Both the position numbers and the translations under genes were made by a program. Positions 45,244 through 56,200 of a DNA stretch of 64,000 bases are shown in pieces; position 1 is the stretch's first letter; every line of letters begins with the position of its first letter. A model generated the notes under the pieces. It was not told the DNA's origin. It made no database searches and saw only the letters and a program-made list of their open reading frames with translations. The DNA comes from Alphaproteobacteria bacterium (GTDB lineage Bacteria > Pseudomonadota > Alphaproteobacteria > Sphingomonadales > JAKSBY01): the NCBI GenBank assembly GCA_021774625.1, contig JAJFIV010000008.1, positions 296,558 to 360,557 on the forward strand. Direction: 5' to 3'.

Positions 45244-48200
45244 TTAAGTCCTTTCCAGGGTTGGCGGGATTAAAGTTTTTCGTTTTTGTTTAAGACCGGC
45301 GCGCTTCCACAACAGGAACATCGCCGGAATCACCAGCAGCGTTAAAACCGTCGCGCTCACCATGCCGCCGACCATGGGGGCGGCGATCCGGCGCATCACT
45401 TCCGATCCTGTGCCGGTGCCGAGCATGATCGGCAACAACCCGGCGATAATCACCGAGACCGTCATCATAATGGGGCGGACGCGCATCAGGGCGCCGTTGA
45501 TGACGGCGGTGCGGAGGTCTTCTTCCGTCGCGGCGCGGTTTTGTGTCTGGGCCTCGTCATTTTTTTGAGCCCAGGCCTGGTTTAGGTAAACCATCATCAA
45601 GACACCGATCTCGACCGCCACCCCGGCGAGCGCGATGAAGCCGACACCGACCGCCACCGACATATTGTAACCAAGAAAATACAGGAACCAGAAACCGCCG
45701 ACCAGTGATAATGGCAGGGTTCCCATAATGAGCGCCACCGCCATCAGATCACGAAAATTGAGATAGAGCAGCAGCAAAATGATCACCAATGTGACCGGCA
45801 CAACCACGCCCAGCCGCTTTTTGGCGCGTTCCATATATTCATATTGGCCCGACCAGGCCAGCGAATATCCTGGCGGCAGATCAATCCGTTCCGCGACCGC
45901 AACCTGGGCGTCGGCCACGTAAGAACCGATGTCGCGCCCGGAAATATCGACATAAATCCAGCCATTGAGCCGGGCGTTCTCGCTCCTGATAACGCCGGGG
46001 CCATCGGATACCGCGATGTTAGCTACCTTGCCGAGCGGGATTTGAGCGCCGGAAGGGGTCACAATGGGGAGCGATCTCAGGCGGTCCAATGAGTCCCGGA
46101 CTTCCCGCGGATAGCGCAAATTAACCGGGTAGCGTTCCAACCCCTCAACGCTTTGGGTGACCGTCATGCCGCCGATGGCCGTCTGTATGATATCCTGGAC
46201 GTCGGCGATATTGAGCCCGAAGCGGGCCGCGGCCGCGCGGTCGATATCAATATCGATGAAGCGCCCGCCGGTCACCCGTTCGGCATAGACGGACGCCGTT
46301 CCCGGCACCTCACCGATCACCGCCTCGATGCGTTCGCCAATCTCGCCGATGATATTGAGGTCCGGTCCCGCCACCTTGATCCCCACCGGCGTTTTGATGC
46401 CGGTCGCCAGCATGTCGATGCGGTTCTTGATCGGCATGATCCAGACATTGGTGAGGCTGGGAATTTGCACCAGGCGGTCAAGCTCGCGCTTGAGTTTTTC
46501 CGTCGTCATGCCGGGCCGCCACTCTTCCCGCGGCTTGAGGCGGATCGTGGTCTCAACCATGGTCAGGGGCGCAGGATCGGTCGCCGTATCGGCACGTCCC
46601 GCCTTGGCGTAGACACTCGCCACTTCCGGCACCGTCATGATCAGCTTGTCGGTCTGTTGCAGAATCTGGCTCATCTTGCCGGCGGAGATGGCCGGAAACG
46701 CACTCGGCATATAGAGAAGATCGCCTTCATCAAGGTCGGGCATGAACTCACTGCCGAGACGTTGCAGCGGCCAGAGGGCGCTGGCCATAATCAAAAGAGT
46801 GACCAGAACCATGGATTTGGGGTGCTTGAGCACCAGATCGATGAAGGGCTTATAGCCCGCGATCAGGCCGCGATTGATCGGGTTTTTGTGCTCGGGCGTG
46901 ATGTGGCCGCGGATAAAATAGCCCATCAGCACCGGCACCAGGGTTACCGACAGGCCGGCCGCCGCCGCCATGGCATAGGTCTTGGTAAAGGCCAGCGGGT
47001 GAAAAAGCCGTCCCTCCTGCGCTTCAAGCGCAAAGATTGGCAGAAAGCTGAATGTAATGATCAGCAACGAAAAGAACAGCGGCGGCCCGACCTCAACGGA
47101 TGCTTCCTTCACGATGCGCCATCGGTTTTCAGACGTCAGCGGTTCCCGCTCCATGTGTTTGTGCATATTTTCGATCATGACGATGGTGCCATCCACCATG
47201 GCGCCGATGGCAATCGCGATGCCGCCCAGCGACATGATATTGGCATTGATGCCCTGGCTGTTCATGACAGCAAAGGCGGCAATAATGCCAAGCGGCAGGC
47301 TTAAAATCACCACCAGCGCCGAGCGTAAGTGAAACAAAAAGACCGCGCAGACGAGGGCGACGATGATGAACTCCTCAAGCAGCTTTTCGCTGAGGGTGCC
47401 GACGGCGCGCTCGATCAGTGATGAGCGGTCATAAGTCTCGACGATCTCGACGCCTTCGGGCAGGCTTTGCTTGAGAGTTTCCAGCCGTTCCTTGACCCGG
47501 TCGATGGTGGCGAGCGCATTTTCGCCAAACCGCATGATGATGACGCCGCCAACCGCTTCCCCCTCGCCATTCAGCTCGCCGATGCCGCGGCGCAATTCAG
47601 GGCCAAACCGGATATCGGCCAGGTCTTTGAGAAAGATCGGCGTGCCCATCTTGGTAACGCCGAGCGGAATTTTCCGCAAGTCGTCCAGATCGTCGATATA
47701 GCCCGAGGCCCGGACCATATATTCGGCTTCGGCCATTTCGATCACCCGGCCTCCGGTTTCCTGATTGCCGCGCCGGATCGCCTCGCTTATCCGGGTGAGC
47801 GGAATGTCATAGGCGCGCAAACGGTTGGGGTCGACCACCACCTGATATTGCTTGACCATGCCGCCGATGGTGGCGACTTCCGAAACGCCCGCGACCGTCT
47901 GCAATTCATATTTCAAGAACCAGTCCTGAATACTGCGAAGTTCCGAGAGGTCGTGACCGCCGGTTCGATCGACCAGAGCGTATTGATAGACCCAGCCGAC
48001 GCCGGTTGCGTCCGGCCCCAGCGCCGGGCGGGCGCTGTCTGGCAGCAAAGGGGCGACCTGGCTGAGATATTCGAGCACCCGGGAGCGCGCCCAGTAAAGA
48101 TCGGTACCATCCTCGAAGATGATGTAAACATAGGAATCATTGAAAAAGGAATAGCCGCGCACGGTTACAGCGCCAGGCACCGCCAGCATGGCGGTGGTCA

Positions 48201-48405
48201 GGGGATAGGTCACCTGATCTTCCACCACCTGCGGCGCCTGGCCCGGATATGTGGTTTTGATGATCACCTGTACGTCGGAAAGGTCCGGAATGGCGTCCAG
48301 GGGGGTTTTGCTCACCGTATAAAGCCCGCCAGCGGCCAGGAGTACTGTCAGCATCACCACCAGGAAGCGGTTCGCGACCGACCAGCGGATGAGATTTGCG
48401 ATCAT
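45244..48405 (-). CDS. cusA: CusA/CzcA-family heavy-metal RND efflux pump
   Basis: A 1053-residue inner-membrane RND pump, full length. Marks include SVANRFLVVMLTVLLAAGGL at the first helix, TTYPGQAPQVVEDQVTYPLT, the GGIAIAIGAMVDGTIVMIEN helix 4 proton-relay segment, and methionines in the periplasmic region. It should expel Cu(I)/Ag(I) through the CusB-like adaptor and outer-membrane factor encoded just upstream. The start overlaps the adaptor stop by 4 bp. Confidence 0.95.
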   Translation of the reverse strand: MIANLIRWSVANRFLVVMLTVLLAAGGLYTVSKTPLDAIPDLSDVQVIIKTTYPGQAPQVVEDQVTYPLTTAMLAVPGAVTVRGYSFFNDSYVYIIFEDGTDLYWARSRVLEYLSQVAPLLPDSARPALGPDATGVGWVYQYALVDRTGGHDLSELRSIQDWFLKYELQTVAGVSEVATIGGMVKQYQVVVDPNRLRAYDIPLTRISEAIRRGNQETGGRVIEMAEAEYMVRASGYIDDLDDLRKIPLGVTKMGTPIFLKDLADIRFGPELRRGIGELNGEGEAVGGVIIMRFGENALATIDRVKERLETLKQSLPEGVEIVETYDRSSLIERAVGTLSEKLLEEFIIVALVCAVFLFHLRSALVVILSLPLGIIAAFAVMNSQGINANIMSLGGIAIAIGAMVDGTIVMIENMHKHMEREPLTSENRWRIVKEASVEVGPPLFFSLLIITFSFLPIFALEAQEGRLFHPLAFTKTYAMAAAAGLSVTLVPVLMGYFIRGHITPEHKNPINRGLIAGYKPFIDLVLKHPKSMVLVTLLIMASALWPLQRLGSEFMPDLDEGDLLYMPSAFPAISAGKMSQILQQTDKLIMTVPEVASVYAKAGRADTATDPAPLTMVETTIRLKPREEWRPGMTTEKLKRELDRLVQIPSLTNVWIMPIKNRIDMLATGIKTPVGIKVAGPDLNIIGEIGERIEAVIGEVPGTASVYAERVTGGRFIDIDIDRAAAARFGLNIADVQDIIQTAIGGMTVTQSVEGLERYPVNLRYPREVRDSLDRLRSLPIVTPSGAQIPLGKVANIAVSDGPGVIRSENARLNGWIYVDISGRDIGSYVADAQVAVAERIDLPPGYSLAWSGQYEYMERAKKRLGVVVPVTLVIILLLLYLNFRDLMAVALIMGTLPLSLVGGFWFLYFLGYNMSVAVGVGFIALAGVAVEIGVLMMVYLNQAWAQKNDEAQTQNRAATEEDLRTAVINGALMRVRPIMMTVSVIIAGLLPIMLGTGTGSEVMRRIAAPMVGGMVSATVLTLLVIPAMFLLWKRAGLKQKRKTLIPPTLERT

Positions 48406-49652
48406 GGCCGTGGTTCCGTTTTTACATCCATATTTGTTTCTTTCCCGGCATCCATACGCATGAAAGTGCCAGCCAGGCTCGCCTCGGAATCGAGCAGAAA
48501 CTGTCCGGAAGTAACGATCATTTCGCCTTCATTCAGTCCGCTCAGGATTTCCACGCGGTCACCGGACTCGATCCCCGTTTCAACCATGGCAGGTTGGAAT
48601 CTGCCGTCCCCGAGCGCCAAAATCACCCGTTCCGACCTGCCGGTACGGATTAAGGCTTCCCTGGGAATATTGAGTGCATATTCCTGCGGCGTCGCGGACA
48701 CGCGAACCTCGGCATACATGTTCGGTTTCAAAGTCTCTTCAGGATTTGCGAATACGAGGCGCACCTGGGCTGTGCGGCTTTCGGGCTGGACCGTCGGGTA
48801 TACATAGTCGACCGTACCCTGCCATTCCTTGCCCGGGAGAAACACCAGGCTCAAAACGGCGCGCTGGCCTTCTTTCACCCAGGCCACCTGATCCTCGAAA
48901 ATATCAACCATGACCCAGATCGACGAAAGGTCGGCGAGCGTAAGGACCGTCGTGCCGGGTTCAATGAACATCCCTTCGCCGACATTCAGTTTAATGACAA
49001 AGCCATCCTGTGGGGCCCGCACTTCGACAAGCTGATCGATCTTGCCGCTTTTACCCAGAGCTTCGATCTGGGGCCGCAGCATGCCAAGTGCGACGAGACG
49101 TTCCGCGGCGGCGTCCGCCAGCTTGCCCTGATTGATGCGCAGGGCCTGCAGATATTCGGCCTGGGCGTTGACGAGCGTCGGCGAATACATTTCGAAAATG
49201 AGATCGCCCTTGCGCACACGCTCGCCTTCGCTCTTGACCAGGAGCCGTTCGATCCAGCCCTCGGCCCTGACATGAACATGGCTTATCAAATCATCATCGG
49301 GGGCAATGAAGCCCACCGTTTCGATCTCGCGGTATAGCGTGTCCCGCGTTACCGTTGCCGTGCGAACGCCAAGATTGTTAATGACGGCGGGGCTGATCCT
49401 GAGCGTAGTCCCGGCGTTGGCATCAGACTCTTCTCCCTCATAGACCGGAATCAAATCCATCCCCATGGGGGACTTGCCGGGTTTGTCCGACCGGAAATTG
49501 GGGTCCATGGGCCCGCGCCAATAGAGGATTTTTTTCTCCGTTCCTGCATTGTCCGCCTTGCCATCGCCGGGACCGAGCCGGGCGATCCCGTAACCAAGGG
49601 CAATGCCGCCAATAAGAACAGCGGCAATGAGGGCTAAAATTTTCCTGCTCAT
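48402..49652 (-). CDS. cusB: CusB-like periplasmic adaptor
   Basis: A 416-residue membrane-fusion protein. The start at 49652 (MSRKILALIAAVLIGGIALG) gives an N-terminal membrane anchor. Residues 40-65 hold the metal-motif block YWRGPMDPNFRSDKPGKSPM, typical of CusB. A barrel-sandwich/hairpin region (ERVRKGDLIFEMYSPTLVNA) and a C-terminal GDRVEILSGLNEGEMIVTSG follow. It links CusA to the outer-membrane channel and may hand over Cu(I). It is 1 bp from the outer-membrane factor gene. Confidence 0.94.
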   Translation of the reverse strand: MSRKILALIAAVLIGGIALGYGIARLGPGDGKADNAGTEKKILYWRGPMDPNFRSDKPGKSPMGMDLIPVYEGEESDANAGTTLRISPAVINNLGVRTATVTRDTLYREIETVGFIAPDDDLISHVHVRAEGWIERLLVKSEGERVRKGDLIFEMYSPTLVNAQAEYLQALRINQGKLADAAAERLVALGMLRPQIEALGKSGKIDQLVEVRAPQDGFVIKLNVGEGMFIEPGTTVLTLADLSSIWVMVDIFEDQVAWVKEGQRAVLSLVFLPGKEWQGTVDYVYPTVQPESRTAQVRLVFANPEETLKPNMYAEVRVSATPQEYALNIPREALIRTGRSERVILALGDGRFQPAMVETGIESGDRVEILSGLNEGEMIVTSGQFLLDSEASLAGTFMRMDAGKETNMDVKTEPRP

Positions 49653-49653
49653 C

Positions 49654-50913
49654 TTATATTCCTTCCAGGTAAAGAAGACGGGCCTGTGCCTGAGCGCGGT
49701 CAACCTTCAGGCGAAGCAGCGTCAGTTCCGCATCAAGTTCGGCGAGCCGGGCGCGGATAAGTTCGGCGAAATCCGAAACACCGCTTCGATAGGCCCCAAG
49801 CGCTGCATCCGTGGTCTCACTCGCCCGGTCAATCACGACTTTTTCGTAAAGGGAAATGCGTTCATCGAGACGCCGCCAGTCAGCGTAGGTCCGTTCCAGC
49901 ACCTTGTTCAATTCAAGCAGGGTTGCGTCCCGATCAAGCACCGCGGCCTGCCGTTCACGCTTTGACGCGGAAACATTACGGTCCTGGCGCTTGCCGGTAA
50001 AGAACGGGAGATCAATCGCAACGCCAACGGTTGCGAAGTCGGCGCGGTCGCCGCCGCGCACGCCGTAATTGCCATCAATCGACCAACCCGGCTTATATTG
50101 CTCGTTCGCAATATCGATGTTGCGTTGGCGAACTTCGATGGTTGCATCGTTCGCGGTAACCGCCGGGTGCTGGGAAAGCTTGTCGCGCAAGACATCCCTC
50201 GGTGAAGGAACCGTCAAAACCGGAAGGAAAGTTGCGAGAGGCCTCGATGCAGGCATCTTGCCAACCAGACGAGAGAGCTCGGCCCGCATAATATCGATGC
50301 GCCGCTCGAAGTCGACAACACGGTCGTTGAGAATACTCAGTTCCAATTCGGCCCTGAGAACGTCCTGACTGGTCTGACGGCCGGTAGCGAATGTCGCGGT
50401 TGCCACTTCCACCAGTTCCGACACGGCCTGGCGGCTCTCCAGGACCTTTTGCCGCCCGTTGATCCAGTAATAAAGTTCAAGCCACACATCGCGCGCATTC
50501 AACGCAATGTCGCGTTCCTGAAGTCGTAATTTCGCGCGCTCAATCCTGGCCTCGGCTTCCCGGCGTTCGCGTGTGAACGAAAGCGTTTTACCGCGCGGAA
50601 AAGCCTGTCTCAGGCCAACCTGGATTTGTGTCATTGCCTCCTGACCAAAGCGAAAGCTGTCGGTCGGAAAATTCAACATCCTGAACGTCATCTGTGGATC
50701 GGCAAGCTGCGAATCGGCGATGGCGCGATCACCAAGGGCAGACGCCCGTTCTTCGAAACGGGTAACGGTGGGATCACCAAGACTAAGCGCGATCGACACC
50801 GCTTCCTCGAGGTCCAGTTTTTCTGCGTCGGACGCTTCCTCGCCCCAGCTTTCAGCAGGGAAAAGGGGAGCGCAAAGCAGTGCGATTGCAGTGAATATCA
50901 TATATCTAAGCAT
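49654..50913 (-). CDS. TolC/CusC-like outer-membrane efflux protein
   Basis: A 419-residue outer-membrane factor starting MLRYMIFTAIALLCAPLF, with a signal peptide cut near AESWG. The protein is made of the paired long helices and short strands of the TolC family (IDIMRAELSRLVGKMPASRP, ASKRERQAAVLDRDATLLEL). It is the exit duct of the RND system. I chose the ATG at 50913 rather than the upstream opening because the signal peptide begins there. Confidence 0.9.
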   Translation of the reverse strand: MLRYMIFTAIALLCAPLFPAESWGEEASDAEKLDLEEAVSIALSLGDPTVTRFEERASALGDRAIADSQLADPQMTFRMLNFPTDSFRFGQEAMTQIQVGLRQAFPRGKTLSFTRERREAEARIERAKLRLQERDIALNARDVWLELYYWINGRQKVLESRQAVSELVEVATATFATGRQTSQDVLRAELELSILNDRVVDFERRIDIMRAELSRLVGKMPASRPLATFLPVLTVPSPRDVLRDKLSQHPAVTANDATIEVRQRNIDIANEQYKPGWSIDGNYGVRGGDRADFATVGVAIDLPFFTGKRQDRNVSASKRERQAAVLDRDATLLELNKVLERTYADWRRLDERISLYEKVVIDRASETTDAALGAYRSGVSDFAELIRARLAELDAELTLLRLKVDRAQAQARLLYLEGI

Positions 50914-51018
50914 GATTGCCTCTTCAAATGGGGACGAAACCTGGCCGCAAAATCTTGCAGCGGAAAACAACCCCGCTAACGGAAAGCTCCGAAACGTGGC
51001 GTTGAGAGTTTTAGGTTT

Positions 51019-51438
51019 TTAGACTCGGGGAGGAGGGGTCAGAAATTCTACCGGGATCTGAGCAGGCACGACAATCGCCGGCATGGACAGTATTTCGCGA
51101 GAGAGCCTGTGTGCAATACTGCCGGTTGGTGCAAGAACAGCCGGTGCGATGGTCCCGCAGGCCGTGAGGCACATGGACAGGCAGTCAGTATCGCACATGT
51201 TTTCGTGCACGGGACACGGGCATTCATCCTGCTCACTCATGGCCCGGTGAGACATCGCCGGCATTTTAGATGAGGATATTTCAGTGCGCTGGTTATGACC
51301 GGCATCGCCGCCGTTCGGACAGTTCGCCATTGCCACCGCCATGTTGACGGCTAAGAACTGACTTGCCAGCAAAGTGGCGCTTATCGCCGCCGTAACAATT
51401 ATTCGGAATGCTTTGCTATACGTCAGTTTCAATGCCAT
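51019..51438 (-). CDS. secreted Cys/His/Met-rich protein leading the cus cluster
   Basis: A 139-residue protein with a signal peptide (about 1-36). The middle is rich in metal ligands: MPAMSHRAMSEQDECPCPVH, ENMCDTDCLSMCLTACG. The Cys count (seven or more in 45 residues) and the Met/His pattern suggest binding of copper or silver in the periplasm. I do not recognise the family as such; small proteins of this type sit at the head of other cus/czc-like operons. It is 105 bp upstream of the outer-membrane factor and on the same strand. Confidence 0.7.
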   Translation of the reverse strand: MALKLTYSKAFRIIVTAAISATLLASQFLAVNMAVAMANCPNGGDAGHNQRTEISSSKMPAMSHRAMSEQDECPCPVHENMCDTDCLSMCLTACGTIAPAVLAPTGSIAHRLSREILSMPAIVVPAQIPVEFLTPPPRV

Positions 51439-51662
51439 GATGTTCGGAATATTGTTCCTTGCAAGCATTTGTCAAGAATATAAGCACTGAGAGCCATTTC
51501 CACCTTAAGCATAATCAATACAATACTCAAATATTTCGTGATCGGCTCCACCAACTTTCACCAGCCCGTTTTATCCCGATAGCTTAACGGAAACAGTTGT
51601 TGCCGCCAGCTGGGCAGACTATAGTCCCGGCAAATATACATCACACAGGAGAGGGTTTACCC

Positions 51663-53291
51663 GTGAAAAACTGGATTTGCGTTGCAGCGGCCATGACCCC
51701 GTTGCTGGCTTGCTCACCGAATGCCGATGAGAATGCGGCGTCTTCCGCAATGGACACGGCGCAGATGCAGGATTATGCGCCGGAAGGCTGGGCTGCAAAG
51801 TCATTGCCGGAAATTGCCGAAGCCCTGCAAAAGGGCGAGATATCCGCTGAAGAGTTGGTACAAGCCTATCTCGACCGTATCGGGCGCGTTGACCGGTCCG
51901 GACCTACCCTGCAAAGCGTATTGACCCTGAATCCCGATGCGCTCGACGACGCCCGCGCCCTTGATGCCAAACGGGCGGCGGGGGAAGAACTCGGCCCGCT
52001 TCACGGCGTGCCGGTCCTGTTGAAGGATAATATTGAAACCAGGGATCCCATGGCGACCACCGCGGGGGCGCTGGCCCTGAAGGAAAACGTGACCGGCCGC
52101 GATTCGCCGCTGGTGGCAGGTCTGCGGGACGCCGGCGCGATCATTCTCGGCAAAACCAATCTCAGCCAGTGGGCGAATTTCCGCTCCAACGATTCCATGA
52201 GCGGCTGGACCGCACTCGGCGGACAGGTCCGCAATCCCCATATGCTGGACCGCAATCCCTGCGGGTCCAGTTCCGGATCCGGCGCGGCGGCGGCGGCATC
52301 CCTCGCCGCGGGCACGGTCGGCACGGAAACCAACGGGTCGATCATCTGTCCGGCCAACGTCAATGGCGTTGTCGGATTTAAACCAACCGTCGGCATGGTT
52401 TCACAGCAATATATCATCCCGATCTCGGCTTCTCAGGATACAGCCGGGCCAATGACCAAAACCGTAAAGGGCGCCGCCATGATGCTAAACGCCATGGCCA
52501 CCGACGGCGCGAAAACCGATTATGTGGCGGCGCTTGATGAAAATGCGCTGGCCGGAGCCCGGATTGGCGTGTTGCGCTATTCCGTCGGTGGTAATGCAGA
52601 TATTGTTGAACGCTTCAATGCCGCACTGAGAGTGCTGGAAGACGCCGGGGCGGTTCTGGTAGAAATCGCGGAACGCCCGACGCCAGCAGAGAATTTCGGG
52701 CGCTATTCCTATGACGTTTTGAAATATGAATTCAAGGCGGGGCTTAATGATTATCTGGCATCAACGCCGGACACCGTAAAAACCCGCACCCTTGCCGACC
52801 TCATTGCGTTCAACAACGCGCATGCCGATATCGAACTCGCGCTGTTTGACCAGAGTATATTCGATGCTTCGGAAGCGATGGGCGATCTTGACGATCCCGA
52901 TTATATCACCGCCCGCGATACCGTGCAGGCCGCCACACGGGAAAACGGGATCGACGCGCTTCTGGCAGAACATAATGTGGATATTCTGGTTTCTCCCTCG
53001 GGCCCGGTGGCATCGCGCATTGACCCCATTAATGGCGATGTCTGGCCGAATTTTCCCGGCGGCGGCGGTATGGCGGCCATTGCCGGATATCCCCATATCA
53101 CCGTGCCCATGGGCACGGTTCAGTCTGTGCCGGTCGGCTTTTCCTTCATTGGCGCAAAGGATGAAGATGCAAAAGTACTGTCCTATGGCTACGCCTATGA
53201 ACAACGCACGAAGCTGCGCGCCGAACCGCACTATCTGGAGGGCGCGGAAGCGCTCGAAGATGTCGCAAAAGCGATGAAGCGGAAGAACTAG
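51663..53291 (+). CDS. amidase-signature lipoprotein
   Basis: A 542-residue amidase. The start is GTG at 51663, after GGAGAGGG, giving a lipoprotein signal with lipobox LLAC. The Ser-cisSer-Lys triad is seen as Lys in VLLKDNIETRD, and the serines in NPCGSSSGSGAAAAASLAAG, ETNGSIICPA. Enzymes of this family hydrolyse amides, and the secreted forms occur in proteobacteria near peptide-degradation genes; the substrate is unknown. It ends 8 bp before the convergent kinase gene. Confidence 0.9.
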   Translation: MKNWICVAAAMTPLLACSPNADENAASSAMDTAQMQDYAPEGWAAKSLPEIAEALQKGEISAEELVQAYLDRIGRVDRSGPTLQSVLTLNPDALDDARALDAKRAAGEELGPLHGVPVLLKDNIETRDPMATTAGALALKENVTGRDSPLVAGLRDAGAIILGKTNLSQWANFRSNDSMSGWTALGGQVRNPHMLDRNPCGSSSGSGAAAAASLAAGTVGTETNGSIICPANVNGVVGFKPTVGMVSQQYIIPISASQDTAGPMTKTVKGAAMMLNAMATDGAKTDYVAALDENALAGARIGVLRYSVGGNADIVERFNAALRVLEDAGAVLVEIAERPTPAENFGRYSYDVLKYEFKAGLNDYLASTPDTVKTRTLADLIAFNNAHADIELALFDQSIFDASEAMGDLDDPDYITARDTVQAATRENGIDALLAEHNVDILVSPSGPVASRIDPINGDVWPNFPGGGGMAAIAGYPHITVPMGTVQSVPVGFSFIGAKDEDAKVLSYGYAYEQRTKLRAEPHYLEGAEALEDVAKAMKRKN

Positions 53292-53299
53292 GCGGGCGA

Positions 53300-56200
53300 T
53301 TAGTCCGCAAGTTCTTCGAGCAACAGGGCAAGTTCGTCCGTAGGGGCGCGGCGGTCAGGGTCTTTTTCGGCAATCGTCTCAAGTCCGTCATTGCCGCTCT
53401 GGATAACGGAAATTTCCTCAAGGCTTTTACCAACCTGCCCGGCAATGATTTCCATCAGCCGGTCACGGTCGATGGGTTTGGAGATATAGTCATTCATGCC
53501 GGCATTAAGATAGGTTTCCCGGTCGCCGACCATGGCGTTGGCGGTAATTGCGATAATGGGAATGCGTTTTTTTGTCCCTTTCAGCTTTCTGATTTCATTG
53601 GTCGCCACCAGGCCGTCCATTTCCGGCATCTGCACATCCATCAGCAGGATATCATAGACATGGTCTTTAACCGCCTGCACCGCCTCGATGCCATTCTGCG
53701 CAATATCAACATGATGGCCATAACGGCCGAGCAGTTTGGAAAGCAGCACCTGATTGACAGGATGATCTTCCGCAACCAGTATTCTGAGACACTCGGCGGA
53801 TTGCCGGGCGGTATTATTCCGGGATTCAACTTTGGACGGCCCCCGCCCTCTAACGGCTGGCGGACCTCCGGCAAGGGCGCTATAGAGCACCGACGGGCAA
53901 ACCGGTTTATCGAGCACCGCTGTCGATTCGTCCCAGCCGGTGTCAAAGGTGGTTGCCAAAGATTTCAGAAGAATTGTGGGGACCTTGGAAGACAAGCGCA
54001 ATTTGCGCCACAAAGCAGTCCTTGCAACAACGTCTGCCGACAGCAGGGCGTCATCCACAATGACGGCATCAAAGCGCCGGCCCGCCGCGGTCAGACTTTC
54101 AATCCGCCGTTTTCCCGATGAGAGACCGGAGTGCGCATAGATGCGGGCCTTAGACGCCTTCAGCTGTTTTTCAATCGCACTGGTATGAAGAGATTTGGGA
54201 GCCAGCAGCAGTATGATTGTTCCCTGGGGCACGCCTCTGTCCCGGCCGGACTTGTTTTCAGCGGCTTTCAATTCAAGATCAAACCGGAATTGGCTGCCCT
54301 CGCCAACATCGCTCGCGACCGATATTTCCCCGCCCATCAATTCCACAAGCTGCTTGCAGATGGACAGCCCCAGCCCCGTCCCGCCGAAACGGCGCGTGGT
54401 GGAAGAATCCGCCTGGGAAAATTTCTGAAACAAACTGGGAAGCGCCGTATCCGGAATGCCGATCCCCGTATCCGTGACATCAAACCTTATGGTTGCCTTC
54501 CCGTTTTTATGTTTCCGCAATTGAACGGAAAGCATGACGCCGCCCCGGTCGGTGAATTTGATGGCGTTGCCGATGAGATTTAAAAGGATCTGCCGGATGC
54601 GGCCGGCATCGCCTAATAAACCTGCCGGAATCGCCGGGTCAATAAAGACGGCCAGCTCGATAGCCTTTGCCTGAGCCTCTGGACTCATAAGCTGGACAGC
54701 GTTTTCCGCCGTACTGCATATATCGAATTCAATCTCCTCCAGATCGATCTTGCCGGCTTCAAGTTTGGAGAAATCCAGAATGTCATTAATCAGATTAAGA
54801 AGCGCGCCGGCGCTATGTGATACTGTTTCCGCATAGCGCCGCTGCTCCGGCGTCAGGGCAGAATCGAGCAGCAGGCCGGTCATGCCAATGATGCCGTTCA
54901 TCGGGGTGCGCAATTCGTGACTGACCGTTGCAAGAAAGTTTGACTTTGCCTTATTGGCATTTTCGGCCTCGTCCCGTGCCACGGCGATGTCGTCCGCAAG
55001 CGCTTTTAGGGCGTCGCCCTGTAATTCCAACCGTTCGCGAGCGTCCTCCAGTTCCGAAACCCGTTCATTCAGGGCGTCTTCCGCTTTCTTGCGGTCTGTA
55101 ATATCCCGATGAACGCCAATAAGGGCAACAATCTCGCCATCGTCGGCTCTTAATGGCACGACAGTGGATCCCGCGATAATCAGACGGCCGGTTTTATGTT
55201 TGAACATGGCCTCTCCGGTCCATCTTTTGCCGGCCCGAATATGTTTTAATACAGTCTGTGTCCGTTCGCGCACCCGTGCGGCCCATTTCTCCTGTTCCAA
55301 AGCCGGCACGGCATTCCGGTTAGAAAAAATCTTGATCATATTCTCGCCGACGACTTCTTCCTTTTTATAACCGAACAGTCTTTCTGACCCCGGATTCCAG
55401 TCTATAACATTGTAGGTGAGATCGGTCACAACCACGGCGTCGGACATTTGCTCCATCACCAGGGCCTGGCGTTTGAGGAGAGCCTCGGTCCGCTTGCGCT
55501 CGGTGATATCATGGACGAGGGCAATATGGGCCAGCTGTTCGCCGCCAACATCCACCAGATATTGCAGGGAAACTTCCAATTCGCCCCGGCTGCCGTCCGG
55601 CCGGATGAAATCAATATCCCGCGACCAGGTTCCCTTTTTTCTAAGATGGCGCAGAACGCAGGGTGTGTCCCTGATGAAAGTATCGGTCGTGCCGACAATA
55701 TCCGATAAATAGCGGCCGATGATTTTTGATTTGGGAAGTCCGACCAGCTGCTTCGCCGCCGGGTTGCAATCCTCCACCAATTCATTCAGGCCGATGACAA
55801 AAACCGCATCCGCCATCTGCTCGATAATGATGGATTGACGTTTCAGAATGGTTGCGACTTCCAGACTTTGCGCCGCACCCCTGCTGATCCACATGCGGGA
55901 TGCCTGCACGGTCGCCTCATCAAAAAACGGGATCACGCTGGTTTCAAGATGAATTTGCTGGCCGTCCGCCCGCTCCATTATCTTTTCAAAGAAATACCGG
56001 CCCTTCTCCTGCAGATGGGTTTCAACTTTGACCTGACGCGCCTTTATTTTGGCGGCGCTGGCGTTCCTGCCCATGCCATAAATATTGCTGCCAATCATTC
56101 TCCTTTCCGGCCGCCCCCAAAGATGCGCCGCCGTCTGGTTGCAATCGAGAACAATTCCTTCCCGGTTGGTGACCACAATCGGCGTATCAATCTGATCCAT

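Noticed and set aside
46153..48807. Frames of 383 and 446 codons opposite cusA and cusB
   Set aside because: Same reason: antisense to well-supported genes, no recognisable product.
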